The notes under the pieces: model-generated | The model's database searches: none | Told to the model about the DNA's origin: nothing | What the model saw: only the letters and a program-made list of their open reading frames with translations | Program-made: the position numbers and the translations under genes | Assembly (NCBI RefSeq): GCF_902364945.1 | Contig: NZ_CABJFS010000002.1 | Location: forward strand, 234,424 to 298,423 | Source: Collinsella aerofaciens | Lineage (GTDB): Bacteria > Actinomycetota > Coriobacteriia > Coriobacteriales > Coriobacteriaceae | Direction: 5' to 3' | Length of the DNA: 64,000 nucleotides | Part shown: one piece after another, positions 49,568 through 58,704 of the stretch | Position numbering within the stretch: the stretch's first letter is position 1 | How the letters are laid out: each line of letters opens with the position of its first letter

Positions 49568-50158
49568 CTAAATGGTAGGTTTGGGGAGGTCGGGGAACCA
49601 GGTTGGTTTGGGTTGGTTGGGCGTGCGCTCGGCCAGGACCAGCTCCATCCAACACATGTCGTACCAGCGACCGAACTTTTGGGCGCAGCGGTCGAAGGCA
49701 CCCACCAGGCGATACCCCATATGGGCATGGAAGTCCTGGCTGTTGTGCGTCAGGTACTCGTCGTCCTTGTCGTGCGGCACGGCGATGAGCGCGCACATGT
49801 TGGTGATGCCCATCGCGACCAGACATTGCTTGAGCGCGTCATGCAGCTTGCGGCCCAGCCCGCCGTGGCGCACATCACGCGCCAGGTAGATCGATGTCTC
49901 GACCGACCAGTCGTATGCCTCGCGGCTGTTGAGCGGACTCACATAGGCATAACCTACCGGACGCCCATCCAGCTCCATCACCAAATACGGATAGCGCTTG
50001 AGCGTGCGCTCGATGCGCCCGGCGAACTCCTCAACGCTCGGCACCTCGTATTCGCAGGTAATCGCCGTCTGGCGCACATACGGCTCATAGATGGCAAGCA
50101 ACGCCGGCGCATCATCGGGCGTCGCCAGGCGAATCGTCGGCTCGGACATCTCGGTCAT
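49568..50158 (-). CDS. GNAT-family N-acetyltransferase
   Basis: 196 residues from the ATG at 50158, behind AGGGGGAAGGG. A GNAT core with RLATPDDAPALLAIYEPYV, PYLVMELDGRPVGYAYVSPL and the acetyl-CoA loop VRHGGLGRKLHDAL resembles the phosphinothricin/methionine sulfone acetyltransferase group. The natural substrate is unknown. The 3' end reaches into a repeat hairpin, so the last ten residues may be derived from that repeat. Confidence 0.86.
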   Translation of the reverse strand: MTEMSEPTIRLATPDDAPALLAIYEPYVRQTAITCEYEVPSVEEFAGRIERTLKRYPYLVMELDGRPVGYAYVSPLNSREAYDWSVETSIYLARDVRHGGLGRKLHDALKQCLVAMGITNMCALIAVPHDKDDEYLTHNSQDFHAHMGYRLVGAFDRCAQKFGRWYDMCWMELVLAERTPNQPKPTWFPDLPKPTI

Positions 50159-50235
50159 ACAACCCTTCCCCCTCAAAAACAAAGGCCGCCTTGCGCCAAA
50201 CCCAGCGCAAGGCGGCCCCTCGTCATTACATCAGG

Positions 50236-51261
50236 CTACAGAACCGCCGCCAACGCGTCGATATCCTCCTGCGTCGTGGCCCAGCTGGTGCAAAAGCGCA
50301 CCACCGTGTGGGTCTCGTCGTACTTTTCCCAGTACTCGATCGCCGCATGCTCGCGAATGCGGGCCATGTCCTCGTTGGGCAGAATCACGAACTGCTGGTT
50401 AGTCGGCGTCTCCAAGAAGAACCGGTAGCCGTGCTCGTGCAGCACGCGACGAAGCGCCTGCGCGGTTTCGATCGCCTGACGGCCAATCTCAAAATACAGG
50501 CCATCGGTAAAGAGCGCCTCAAACTGGACGCCCGTCAGGCGGCCCTTGGCCAACAGCGCACCGTGCTGCTTAATGCGCGGAATGGGATGCGCCGGAGCGT
50601 GTATGCCGCAAAACACCACAGCCTCGCCGCACAGAGCGCCGCACTTGGTGCCGCCGATGTAGAACACGTCGCACAGCTGCGCCAGCTCGGGCAGGGTAAT
50701 GTCGCACTCATCGGCCGCCAGCGCATAGGCCAGGCGGGCACCGTCCACAAACAGCGGAATCTGGCGCTTCTGGCACACCGCATGGATCGCCGCGAGCTCG
50801 GCCTTGGAGTACAGCGTGCCGTACTCGGTCGATAGGCTCACGTACACGGCGCCTGGGAACACCGTATGCTCGTAGCTCTCGTTTTCGTAGAACACCTGGA
50901 TATAGTTCTCGAGGTCCTCGGCGTGCATCTTGCCCTCGTAGCCGGGGATGGTGAGCACCTTGTGGCCGCCAAACTCGATGGCGCCCGCCTCGTGGCAGGC
51001 GACGTGGCCGGTCTCGGCAGCAACGACGCCCTCGTACGGCGCGAGCAACATGTCGATCACCGTCGCGTTGGCCTGCGTGCCGCCCACCAGAAAAAACACG
51101 TCGGCATCGGGGGCCTGGCAGGCCTCGCGAATAAGTTGCTTGGCGCGCTCGGTATGTGCATCGGTACCGTAGCCGGGCTGCGGCTCCATGTTGGTATCGA
51201 CGAGCGCCTGCAGCACCGCCGGGTGTGCGCCGTGGGAATAATCGTTGTTGAACGCGAGCAT
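50236..51261 (-). CDS. low-specificity L-threonine aldolase
   Basis: 341 residues, PLP fold type I. NNDYSHGAHPAVLQAL and TQANATVIDMLL, FVDGARLAYAL (PLP Asp) and IGGTKCGALCGE (PLP Lys, about residue 203) are family signatures. It splits L-threonine or allo-threonine into glycine and acetaldehyde. GAGAGG precedes the ATG. Neighbours on the same strand (GNAT, PAP2) are unrelated. Confidence 0.93.
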   Translation of the reverse strand: MLAFNNDYSHGAHPAVLQALVDTNMEPQPGYGTDAHTERAKQLIREACQAPDADVFFLVGGTQANATVIDMLLAPYEGVVAAETGHVACHEAGAIEFGGHKVLTIPGYEGKMHAEDLENYIQVFYENESYEHTVFPGAVYVSLSTEYGTLYSKAELAAIHAVCQKRQIPLFVDGARLAYALAADECDITLPELAQLCDVFYIGGTKCGALCGEAVVFCGIHAPAHPIPRIKQHGALLAKGRLTGVQFEALFTDGLYFEIGRQAIETAQALRRVLHEHGYRFFLETPTNQQFVILPNEDMARIREHAAIEYWEKYDETHTVVRFCTSWATTQEDIDALAAVL

Positions 51262-51306
51262 GGCAATCCTCTCTTACCGGGTATCGGCCAGATGATTCAA
51301 ACGGAG

Positions 51307-52170
51307 CTATTGTACGCCGTTGGGATAGGCAATGCGCGCGGCAAGGCACTCAAGCGCCAGCACCAGAGCAAAGCCGCAGCTCACGTCACTCAAAAAGTGC
51401 GCTCCGATCACGATGCGGCCAAGCGCGACGAGCGCCGCGACCACAGCCGCCGTCCAAAAGACCACACGACGGCGTGACGGCTTTTCCTTAAAGGCCGCCG
51501 CGGGAAGCCCGGCGAGCATAAGGCCGATCGCCGCGTGCGCCGTGTGTCCGCTCGCAAACGACTTGAAGCCGTCCTTGATCACGCCGGCGGCGATATAAGT
51601 CCACTTGTCGGGGTTACCGATCACCCACCACGGCTGAAAATCGAGTCCCGGCGTGACCTCGATCACGCGCATGCGCGGACGCGACCACAGCGGCTTGACG
51701 ATCACGTTGAGGATGATGGCCTGAGCGATCCACACGGCAAGCACCATCAACGCCCAGCGCGTGAGCTCGTCGGGCTCGGTCGTGCGCGTGAGGCGATAGA
51801 CGATAAGGTTGGCAGCGATGACCAGCACAAACGTCAGCACCAACTGAGCCGCAATGAGTTTACCGCCAACCCTCAGGGACGAAACGATCTCGTAGCCGGT
51901 CAGGCCAACGTTGACGAGGATGCCGAGCGCGGCAAGCCATTTGCTGCCCCTGGAGTCGGGACGCACCGCGCGCACGAGCATAACGCCCGCGATGCTCGCC
52001 GTCAGCTCAAACGGCAACTCGCCAGCGGCCTCGATAAAGCGGCCGTACATGCTGCCGATGTTGAACAGCGCGCTCGAGATCTGATAATCGAAGAAACTGC
52101 CCACGCCCAGACAAAGACACAGGACAACCGCGATAGCGGCGGCGTCTTTCTTATAGATGTACCCGAACAT
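51307..52170 (-). CDS. PAP2-family membrane phosphatase
   Basis: 287 residues with about six helices. The phosphatase motifs are KPLWSRPRMR (near 160; K-x6-RP-like), SFASGHTAHA (near 203) and GRIVIGAHFLSDV (near 250, the catalytic His). It removes phosphate from lipid phosphates such as phosphatidic acid or undecaprenyl pyrophosphate. AAAGGAAAGC precedes the ATG. It lies 88 nt after mfd, with a CGGGGCA/TGCCCCG hairpin between the two. Confidence 0.88.
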   Translation of the reverse strand: MFGYIYKKDAAAIAVVLCLCLGVGSFFDYQISSALFNIGSMYGRFIEAAGELPFELTASIAGVMLVRAVRPDSRGSKWLAALGILVNVGLTGYEIVSSLRVGGKLIAAQLVLTFVLVIAANLIVYRLTRTTEPDELTRWALMVLAVWIAQAIILNVIVKPLWSRPRMRVIEVTPGLDFQPWWVIGNPDKWTYIAAGVIKDGFKSFASGHTAHAAIGLMLAGLPAAAFKEKPSRRRVVFWTAAVVAALVALGRIVIGAHFLSDVSCGFALVLALECLAARIAYPNGVQ

Positions 52171-52258
52171 GCTTTCCTTTCGATGGGGCTGGAATCAACC
52201 TGCGAGGTGACGGGGCAAAGAACAACTGGTAGCTCTGCCCCGCCACGCCCCCTACTTG

Positions 52259-55200
52259 TTAGTCATCGTCGCTCGCGCCTAATTGCTGCAGCAGCATGAG
52301 TGCCGCGGCCACGGGGCCGGTGCCGTCGTTGGCGTCGAGGCCGCGACCCAGGCCGCTGCCCGCGCCGGCGCCCGCCTTGTAGGGCACCGACAGCTTGCGA
52401 CTCTTGGGAAAGTTCACCGCGCCATAGCGGGTCTTTAGTTCAAAGGCCACCTTCTTGGGCACGTCGACGCCCAAAAACGTGATGCGGCCGCCACTGAGCG
52501 TGACGCTCTCGAGCCCCAGGCGCTCGCCGCGAATGCGGATGCGCGCGCGATTGAACAGGTTGAGTCCCGCCAACGGCAGCTCGCCATGCGCGGCCTCGGT
52601 CTCCTCCTGCACCTCGTCGATACTCTCCAGGTCCTCAGCCGCAGCGAGCTTGCGGTACACGAGCACGCGCTGGTCCACCGCCGGCAGGTACTCCTCGGAC
52701 AAGAAGTAGTCGGCCGGCAGGTTGATGCCCACGCTCGCCGCCTCCACGCCGGCATCGTCGTCGCCGCGCGCCTCGGCCACGGCCTGTCCCAGCATCTGCG
52801 TAAACAGGTCAAAACCCACACTCGACAGGTTGCCGTGCTGCTCGGCGCCCATAAGCGAGCCGGCGCCGCGGATCTCCAGGTCGCGCATGGCGATGCGCAT
52901 GCCGCTGCCCAGGTCCTGGAATTCGGAAAGCGCGGTCAGGCGCGCCGTTGCCTCCTCGGTGAGCGGCAGCTCACCCGGGAACATAAAGTACGCGTAGGCC
53001 TGCGTGGCAGAGCGGCCCACACGGCCCTTGAGCTGGTAGAGCTGCGCCAGGCCCAGGCGCTGCGAGTCCTCGATGATGAGCGTGTTGGCGGTCGCGTTGT
53101 CGATGCCGCTTTCCACGATGGTCGTGGCAATAAGCACGTCAATCTTCTTGGTCGCGAACTCGATCATCACGTCCTCGACCTCGCGCGGGCTCATCTTGCC
53201 GTGCGCCACGCCCACGCGCGCCTCGGGCGCGGCCTCGTGCACGCGCGCCACGGCATCGTCGATGGTCTTGACGCGGTTGGACACGTAGTAAACCTGACCG
53301 CCGCGGCCCACCTCCAGGCGAATCGCTGCGCTCACCACATCGGGGTCGTACTCCCCCACGTGCACGATCACGGGACGACGCCCGGTCGGCGGCGTGGTGA
53401 TTAGGCTCATGTCGCGCACGCCGCTCGTGGCCATCTGCATGGTTCGCGGAATAGGCGTTGCCGAAAGCGTGAGCACGTCAATCTGCTCGCGCAGGTTCTT
53501 GAGCTGCTCCTTGTGCTGCACGCCAAAGCGCTGCTCCTCGTCGATGATCACCATGCCCAGGTTCTTGGGGTTCACGTCGGCAGAAAGCAAGCGGTGCGTG
53601 CCGATGAGCACATCAATCGTGCCCTCGGCAAACGCCTTGAGCGCGCGCTTCTGCTGCGCCGGGGTGCGGAAGCGGCTGAGCACTTCGACCTCGAGGCCAA
53701 ACGGGGCAAAGCGCTCAAAGAACGTCTCGTAGTGCTGCTGGGCCAGAATAGTCGTGGGACAGAGCACCATGACCTGGCGGCCGGAGTCAACGCACTTAAA
53801 CGCCGCGCGCAGGGCAACCTCGGTCTTGCCGAAACCCACGTCGCCGCACAGCAGGCGGTCCATGGGCTTGGGCGCCTCCATGTCGGCCTTGATATCGGCG
53901 ATAGCCTCCAGCTGGTCGCGCGTCTCGTCGTAGGGGAAGCTCTCCTCCATCTCGATCTGCTCGGGCGTGTCGGGCGGGCAGGCGATACCGGTAATCGACG
54001 AGCGGCGCGTATACAGGTCGACCAGGTCAAACGCCAGCTTTTTGGCGTTCTTGCGTGCCTTGTTGGTGGCACGCGTCCAGTCGGCGGTATTGAGCCTGGT
54101 CAGGCGCGGCTTGTCGCCGTCGGGGCCAACATAGCGTGTGATGCGGTCGACCTGCTCGAGCGGCACGTAGAGCTTGTCGCCGTCGGCATATTCCAGCAAA
54201 AAGTAGTCGCGCTCCTTGCCGCCCACTTCCTGGCGCGCGATCTCGCTAAAGAGCGCGATGCCGTGGGTAGCGTGCACCACGTAGTCGCCCGGCTTAAACG
54301 GGAAGGTGATCTGCGTGATGTCAACCTTGCGGCGGCTGCGCGCGCGGTTGGCATCCATGCGGGCGTTGAGGTCGGCGATCGAGAACACGGCCAGGTTGGC
54401 ATCGGGCACCACCACGCCCTGCGGCAGAGCGGCATCGACAAAGGTCACGCGTCCGCGCGAGATGGTGGGCACGGCGGCGCCGGCGACAGCCTGCGCGGCA
54501 CCCGCCTCGAGCGAGCGGGCGTTGAGCGCGTCGGCCTTACGCTCGCGAATGGAAGCATGGGCCTCCTGGCGTGCGGCACGGTCGGCGGAATCCGCCGCTG
54601 TCACGCGCACGCGGTCGCCGATAGCGCCGACATTTTCGGGCGCCGCGGTCAGCGATTCCTCAAAGGTAATGCCCTCGTCGCCAAAGGTGAGCTCCATCGA
54701 CTCGCGCGCACCGCGGTCGGGGATGGCAAACACGCAGGCATAGCGCTTGTCCACGACCTCCTGGATGCGCGTCATAAAACGGTTGTCCGAGCCTGCGATG
54801 GCCGGCTGTTCAATCTTGAGCTCGGCCGTCACCGCACCGCCGGCACGGATGAGGCTCACATAGTTCAGGCGCTGCTGGGCACCAAAATCGAGCTGTTGGG
54901 CGCGCACGTACAGACCATCCAGGCGGTCAATCCCTGCCTCGCCGGCACGGGCCTCAATATCCTCGTAGGCGCGCAGGCAGTCGTCGAACAGCGAGCGCGG
55001 CTCGGACAGAACCACGAGCGCCTTGCCGCTCACGTGCGCCAACGGGCTTACGGTCTGGCCGTACATCACCGGCAAAAAGCGGTCGAGCTCGGGCGTGACA
55101 ATGCGCGCATCCACCATCTCGAGCAGCGCCGCCAGCTTGCTATCGTCCTGGCTGGCGCGATAGAGCGCCACATGCATGTTGTGGACCGCCTCGTCGGTAA

Positions 55201-55891
55201 GCGCCAGCTCGCGGCAGGGGAAGATCTCGATACTGTCCTCGTTACCGATGGTCTGCCCCGTGGAGCTCACCATGCGGCGTATGCGATCGATCTCGTCGCC
55301 AAAGAACTCAATGCGCACGGGCGCCTTTTCCTGCGCGGGAAACACCTCGACGGTGTCGCCGTGAACGCGGAACAGACCGGGCGCATCAGCGGCACCGGCA
55401 TTGGTGTAGCCCATGCCCACCAGGCGCTGCGGCACCTCGTCAAAAGGAATCTCCTCGCCCACCGCAAAGGTGGTGGACTCCCAATAGCGGCTCTCGACCG
55501 GCGGCACGCAACGCAGTAGCGCGCGGGCCGAGGCGACCATGATGCAGTTATCGCCGCGCACGATGCGCCCTAAAGCCTCGCAGCGTTGGGCCACCTCGGC
55601 GTCGTCGGGCGCCTGCTCACGCCATGGATAGTCTTTGCGCTCGGGAAAGCGGCACACATGCGCCAGACCCACATAGGCGGCCAGGCTGCGCGCGGCGCGA
55701 TCGGCCGCGTCCTCGCCGCTCACGATGTAGACCGTGGGACGCGGACGGCGCGCAAACTGAGCTGCCGCCATGAGCGTGCGGCCCGACTGCGACACGGCCA
55801 GCGTCACGTCCTCGCCGGCATCGAGTCCGGACTCGACGGTCTGCAGCGCCTCGGCAGTGTAGAGCTGCGCGGCTATACGGTGAATGAGCAT
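52259..55891 (-). CDS. mfd: transcription-repair coupling factor Mfd
   Basis: 1210 residues from the ATG at 55891, behind GGAGG. An N-terminal UvrB-like module is followed by the CarD-like RNA polymerase interaction domain (KPGDYVVHATHGIALF, about 530), the RecG-like translocase with Walker A GDVGFGKTEVALR (about 685), DEEQRFG (about 782) and SATPIPRTMQM, and a C-terminal TRCF domain. It removes stalled RNA polymerase and recruits UvrA. A terminator-like hairpin (55922-55946) precedes it. Confidence 0.97.
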   Translation of the reverse strand: MLIHRIAAQLYTAEALQTVESGLDAGEDVTLAVSQSGRTLMAAAQFARRPRPTVYIVSGEDAADRAARSLAAYVGLAHVCRFPERKDYPWREQAPDDAEVAQRCEALGRIVRGDNCIMVASARALLRCVPPVESRYWESTTFAVGEEIPFDEVPQRLVGMGYTNAGAADAPGLFRVHGDTVEVFPAQEKAPVRIEFFGDEIDRIRRMVSSTGQTIGNEDSIEIFPCRELALTDEAVHNMHVALYRASQDDSKLAALLEMVDARIVTPELDRFLPVMYGQTVSPLAHVSGKALVVLSEPRSLFDDCLRAYEDIEARAGEAGIDRLDGLYVRAQQLDFGAQQRLNYVSLIRAGGAVTAELKIEQPAIAGSDNRFMTRIQEVVDKRYACVFAIPDRGARESMELTFGDEGITFEESLTAAPENVGAIGDRVRVTAADSADRAARQEAHASIRERKADALNARSLEAGAAQAVAGAAVPTISRGRVTFVDAALPQGVVVPDANLAVFSIADLNARMDANRARSRRKVDITQITFPFKPGDYVVHATHGIALFSEIARQEVGGKERDYFLLEYADGDKLYVPLEQVDRITRYVGPDGDKPRLTRLNTADWTRATNKARKNAKKLAFDLVDLYTRRSSITGIACPPDTPEQIEMEESFPYDETRDQLEAIADIKADMEAPKPMDRLLCGDVGFGKTEVALRAAFKCVDSGRQVMVLCPTTILAQQHYETFFERFAPFGLEVEVLSRFRTPAQQKRALKAFAEGTIDVLIGTHRLLSADVNPKNLGMVIIDEEQRFGVQHKEQLKNLREQIDVLTLSATPIPRTMQMATSGVRDMSLITTPPTGRRPVIVHVGEYDPDVVSAAIRLEVGRGGQVYYVSNRVKTIDDAVARVHEAAPEARVGVAHGKMSPREVEDVMIEFATKKIDVLIATTIVESGIDNATANTLIIEDSQRLGLAQLYQLKGRVGRSATQAYAYFMFPGELPLTEEATARLTALSEFQDLGSGMRIAMRDLEIRGAGSLMGAEQHGNLSSVGFDLFTQMLGQAVAEARGDDDAGVEAASVGINLPADYFLSEEYLPAVDQRVLVYRKLAAAEDLESIDEVQEETEAAHGELPLAGLNLFNRARIRIRGERLGLESVTLSGGRITFLGVDVPKKVAFELKTRYGAVNFPKSRKLSVPYKAGAGAGSGLGRGLDANDGTGPVAAALMLLQQLGASDDD

Positions 55892-55916
55892 GCTGTTCCT
55901 CCGGCATCGCAACGCC

Positions 55917-55946
55917 AAAAGCCCGCCGGGGCAAGCTCGGCGGGTC
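55917..55946 (-). terminator. terminator between nth and mfd
   Basis: CCCGCCG and CGGCGGGCTTTT pair across a short loop on the minus strand; it should end transcripts from nth just before the mfd start. Confidence 0.65.
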
Positions 55947-56048
55947 GTACGTCAAATACATTGTCTGTCATGGTAGCGCATGGAGAGGACTCCGGCTCAA
56001 GGGCAAACCCAGCCCCGCAAAAAACGCCAGACGAAGATGCGTTCCGCC

Positions 56049-56714
56049 CTACCCCGCCACGCGCACGCTGGGGCACAAATCTGCCAGCGGACACTCGTCA
56101 CACTTGGGTTTGCGGGCGTCGCAGATCTCGCGACCAAAGGTGATCCACTGATGGTTGACCGACTCCCAATACTCGTGCGGCAAAATCTTGAGCAGATCCT
56201 GCTCGGTCTTGAGCGGTTCCTTGGCATGCGTCTTGGGACTCAGCATCAGGCGGTGCGCAATGCGGTTGACGTGCGTATCCACCGCGATGCCTTCCACGAT
56301 GCCGTACCCCACGTTGAGCACGATGTTCGCCGTCTTGCGTCCCACGCCCGGCAGCTTCACGAGTTCCTTCATGTCGGCCGGCACCTCGCCGTCATAGTCG
56401 GTGACGATCATCTGCGCGGCCTCGACGGCATGCTTGGCTTTGCTCTTGTAGAAGCCGAGTGACTTGATGGTGTCCGCCACGTCAGCCACGCTCGCCCCGG
56501 CCATGGCCTCGGGCGTGGGCCACTGGGCAAACAGCCGCGGCGTCACTTTGTTGACCTGCGCATCGGTCGTTTGCGCCGAAAGCAGCACCGCGATCAGCAG
56601 GCGGAAGGGATTCTCGTGGTCCAAAAAGCACTCGACCGGGCCATAGCGACGGTTGAGGCGCTCACACACCTCGATGGCGCGCTCGCGCTTGGCGGCATTG
56701 GTCTCGCGTGGCAT
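56049..56714 (-). CDS. nth: endonuclease III
   Basis: 221 residues from the ATG at 56714, behind GAGGAG. The helix-hairpin-helix LPGVGRKTANIVL carries the catalytic Lys (about 120) and AVDTHVNRIAHRL the catalytic Asp. The C-terminal CDARKPKCDECPLADLC is the full [4Fe-4S] site. It removes oxidised pyrimidines and nicks AP sites in base-excision repair. Confidence 0.96.
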   Translation of the reverse strand: MPRETNAAKRERAIEVCERLNRRYGPVECFLDHENPFRLLIAVLLSAQTTDAQVNKVTPRLFAQWPTPEAMAGASVADVADTIKSLGFYKSKAKHAVEAAQMIVTDYDGEVPADMKELVKLPGVGRKTANIVLNVGYGIVEGIAVDTHVNRIAHRLMLSPKTHAKEPLKTEQDLLKILPHEYWESVNHQWITFGREICDARKPKCDECPLADLCPSVRVAG

Positions 56715-56777
56715 AACGACTCCTCGGCTCAACGGCACAATAAACTAATGGGCACAATTGTCCCACGTCCGAGACGC

Positions 56778-58580
56778 TTACGCCTCCAAGAATGCGCCGG
56801 TCTGACGGCTCCACAGGCTCGCGTACTCGCCACCCGCCTCGACGAGCTGCGCATGCGTGCCGTCCTCGACAATCTCACCATCGGCCAGCACCACAATGCG
56901 GTCGAGCGCCGCCACGGTGGACAGGCGGTGCGCCACCACAATGGAGGTACGTCCACGCATCAGGTTTTCGAGCGCCTCCTGCACCAGCGCCTCGGATTCA
57001 CTGTCCAGGGCAGACGTCGCCTCGTCGAGCACCAGAATCGGCGCGTCGGTGAGGATGGCACGGGCAATGGCCACGCGCTGGCGCTGACCGCCCGAAAGCT
57101 TGACGCCGCGCTCGCCCACCATGGTGTCAAAGCCATGGGGCAGGCGGTCGATGAATTCCAGGGCATTGGCCAGGCGCGCGGCCTCGCGGATCTGCTCGTC
57201 AGTGGCATCGGGACGACCGTAGGCAATGTTTTCGCGAATGGAGCGGTGGAACAGCAGCGCCTCCTGCGGCACGTAGGCAACTTGGCGGCGCAGGCTCTGC
57301 TGCGTACAGCGCGAGACGTCCTGGCCGTCCACGAGCACGCGGCCGCCCTGCACATCGTCCAAGCGCAGCAACAGCTTGGTAAGCGTCGTCTTGCCCGAGC
57401 CCGATTTGCCCACCAGACCCACGCGCTGGCCCGCCGCCACATGGAGCGTCAAGTCGTCGAATACGCTCTCGCCCGCCGCGGCGTCACGATAGGCAAAGCT
57501 CAGGTGCTCAAAATCAATCGCGCCCTCGGTCACTTTGAGCTCAGGGGCGTCCGGGTCGTCTGCCACCAAACGTGGCTCGTCCAGCACGCGCGTCATCTCG
57601 GCGGCGTCACCCAGCGCGCGGTTGATACGCTGCATCATGGAGCTCACGTAGTTCAGACGCATGGTGAGGTTATACGTGTAGGTAAAGATCATGACGAGCG
57701 AGCCGGCCGAGATGCCAAACCACGCGTTGCCGCCCGCCACGAACACACTCACCACGGCCATGGTGATGACGATAAGGCCCGAGGTCGTAAAGTTGCGCTG
57801 CATCATGGCGTGCATCGAGACCGTCTCAGCGTCGCGCGCGGCACGATCGGCGGTGTCGAACAGATCGCGTTCAAAGTCCTCGCGTCCGCAGGTCTTGACG
57901 GCCAAGATGTTCGTGACCGCGTCGGAGAGCACGCCCGAGAGCTTGTTTTGCGCGGCGGACGTCGCGGCCGAAAGTGGCATGATGCGCTTGTACATAAGCC
58001 AGACAAACGCAATGTAGACGACCATGATGCCCACCAGGATCACGGTAAATGTGGGCACCACCGGGGCGAGTGCCGCCACCGTGCAGACGACCGAGGTGAT
58101 GGTGGGAATGAGCGAATACACCGTCACGTCCACCAGTCCCGTATAGCCGCTCATAAAACGGCTCGTCTGGCTCACGAGCGATCCGCCAAAACGGCTGGTG
58201 TGAAATGTCATGGATTGGTTGGAGAGCGTGTCGAAGCACAGACGCGCCAGGTGATAGTTGCCTGCAATCTCGAGCTTGTAGACGGTGTAGTCCTGTAACT
58301 TGGAGAGGATCTGACCCACCAGGTTAACGAGTACGAGCGCCAGGATATAGGGGCCGAAGACCTCAAACACCTGGTCACCCGCCACGGGACCGGCTTGAAC
58401 GCGGTCGACAATGAGGGCCATCACATAGGTATTGGCAAACGTCAGCAAAAAGATGTAGCCCGCCGACGAGAACACCGAGAGAAAGACAATCAGCGGCTGC
58501 GTGCGCGTGACACCCCAAAACCGCTGCAGCGTGCGGCGCACGGTGGAGCGTTTGAGCGGACTGGTGCTTCTCTGAGACAT
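56778..58580 (-). CDS. ABC transporter, fused permease-ATPase (exporter type)
   Basis: 600 residues from the ATG at 58580 behind AAAGGA. Six helices (about 30-320) are followed by a nucleotide-binding domain with Walker A GLVGKSGSGKTTL (about 393), signature LSGGQRQRVAIARAI (about 498) and Walker B ILVLDEATSALD (about 516). The half-transporter would act as a homodimer or pair with a distant partner. Substrate unknown; multidrug or lipid export is typical. Confidence 0.93.
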   Translation of the reverse strand: MSQRSTSPLKRSTVRRTLQRFWGVTRTQPLIVFLSVFSSAGYIFLLTFANTYVMALIVDRVQAGPVAGDQVFEVFGPYILALVLVNLVGQILSKLQDYTVYKLEIAGNYHLARLCFDTLSNQSMTFHTSRFGGSLVSQTSRFMSGYTGLVDVTVYSLIPTITSVVCTVAALAPVVPTFTVILVGIMVVYIAFVWLMYKRIMPLSAATSAAQNKLSGVLSDAVTNILAVKTCGREDFERDLFDTADRAARDAETVSMHAMMQRNFTTSGLIVITMAVVSVFVAGGNAWFGISAGSLVMIFTYTYNLTMRLNYVSSMMQRINRALGDAAEMTRVLDEPRLVADDPDAPELKVTEGAIDFEHLSFAYRDAAAGESVFDDLTLHVAAGQRVGLVGKSGSGKTTLTKLLLRLDDVQGGRVLVDGQDVSRCTQQSLRRQVAYVPQEALLFHRSIRENIAYGRPDATDEQIREAARLANALEFIDRLPHGFDTMVGERGVKLSGGQRQRVAIARAILTDAPILVLDEATSALDSESEALVQEALENLMRGRTSIVVAHRLSTVAALDRIVVLADGEIVEDGTHAQLVEAGGEYASLWSRQTGAFLEA

Positions 58581-58704
58581 GGGCTTCCTTTCGCGTCTGA
58601 TAGGGCGAAACGCCATTGTTGCACATTGGGGCACGCTCCAGACAAGTGCGATGCGAAAAGCGCTGCGCCCCGCGCCTGCGCAGACGCCCCGCTGTCAGGT
58701 GCGG

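Noticed and set aside
53513..55519. 668-codon plus frame opposite mfd
   Set aside because: Shadow of mfd, where all helicase motifs are in the minus frame.
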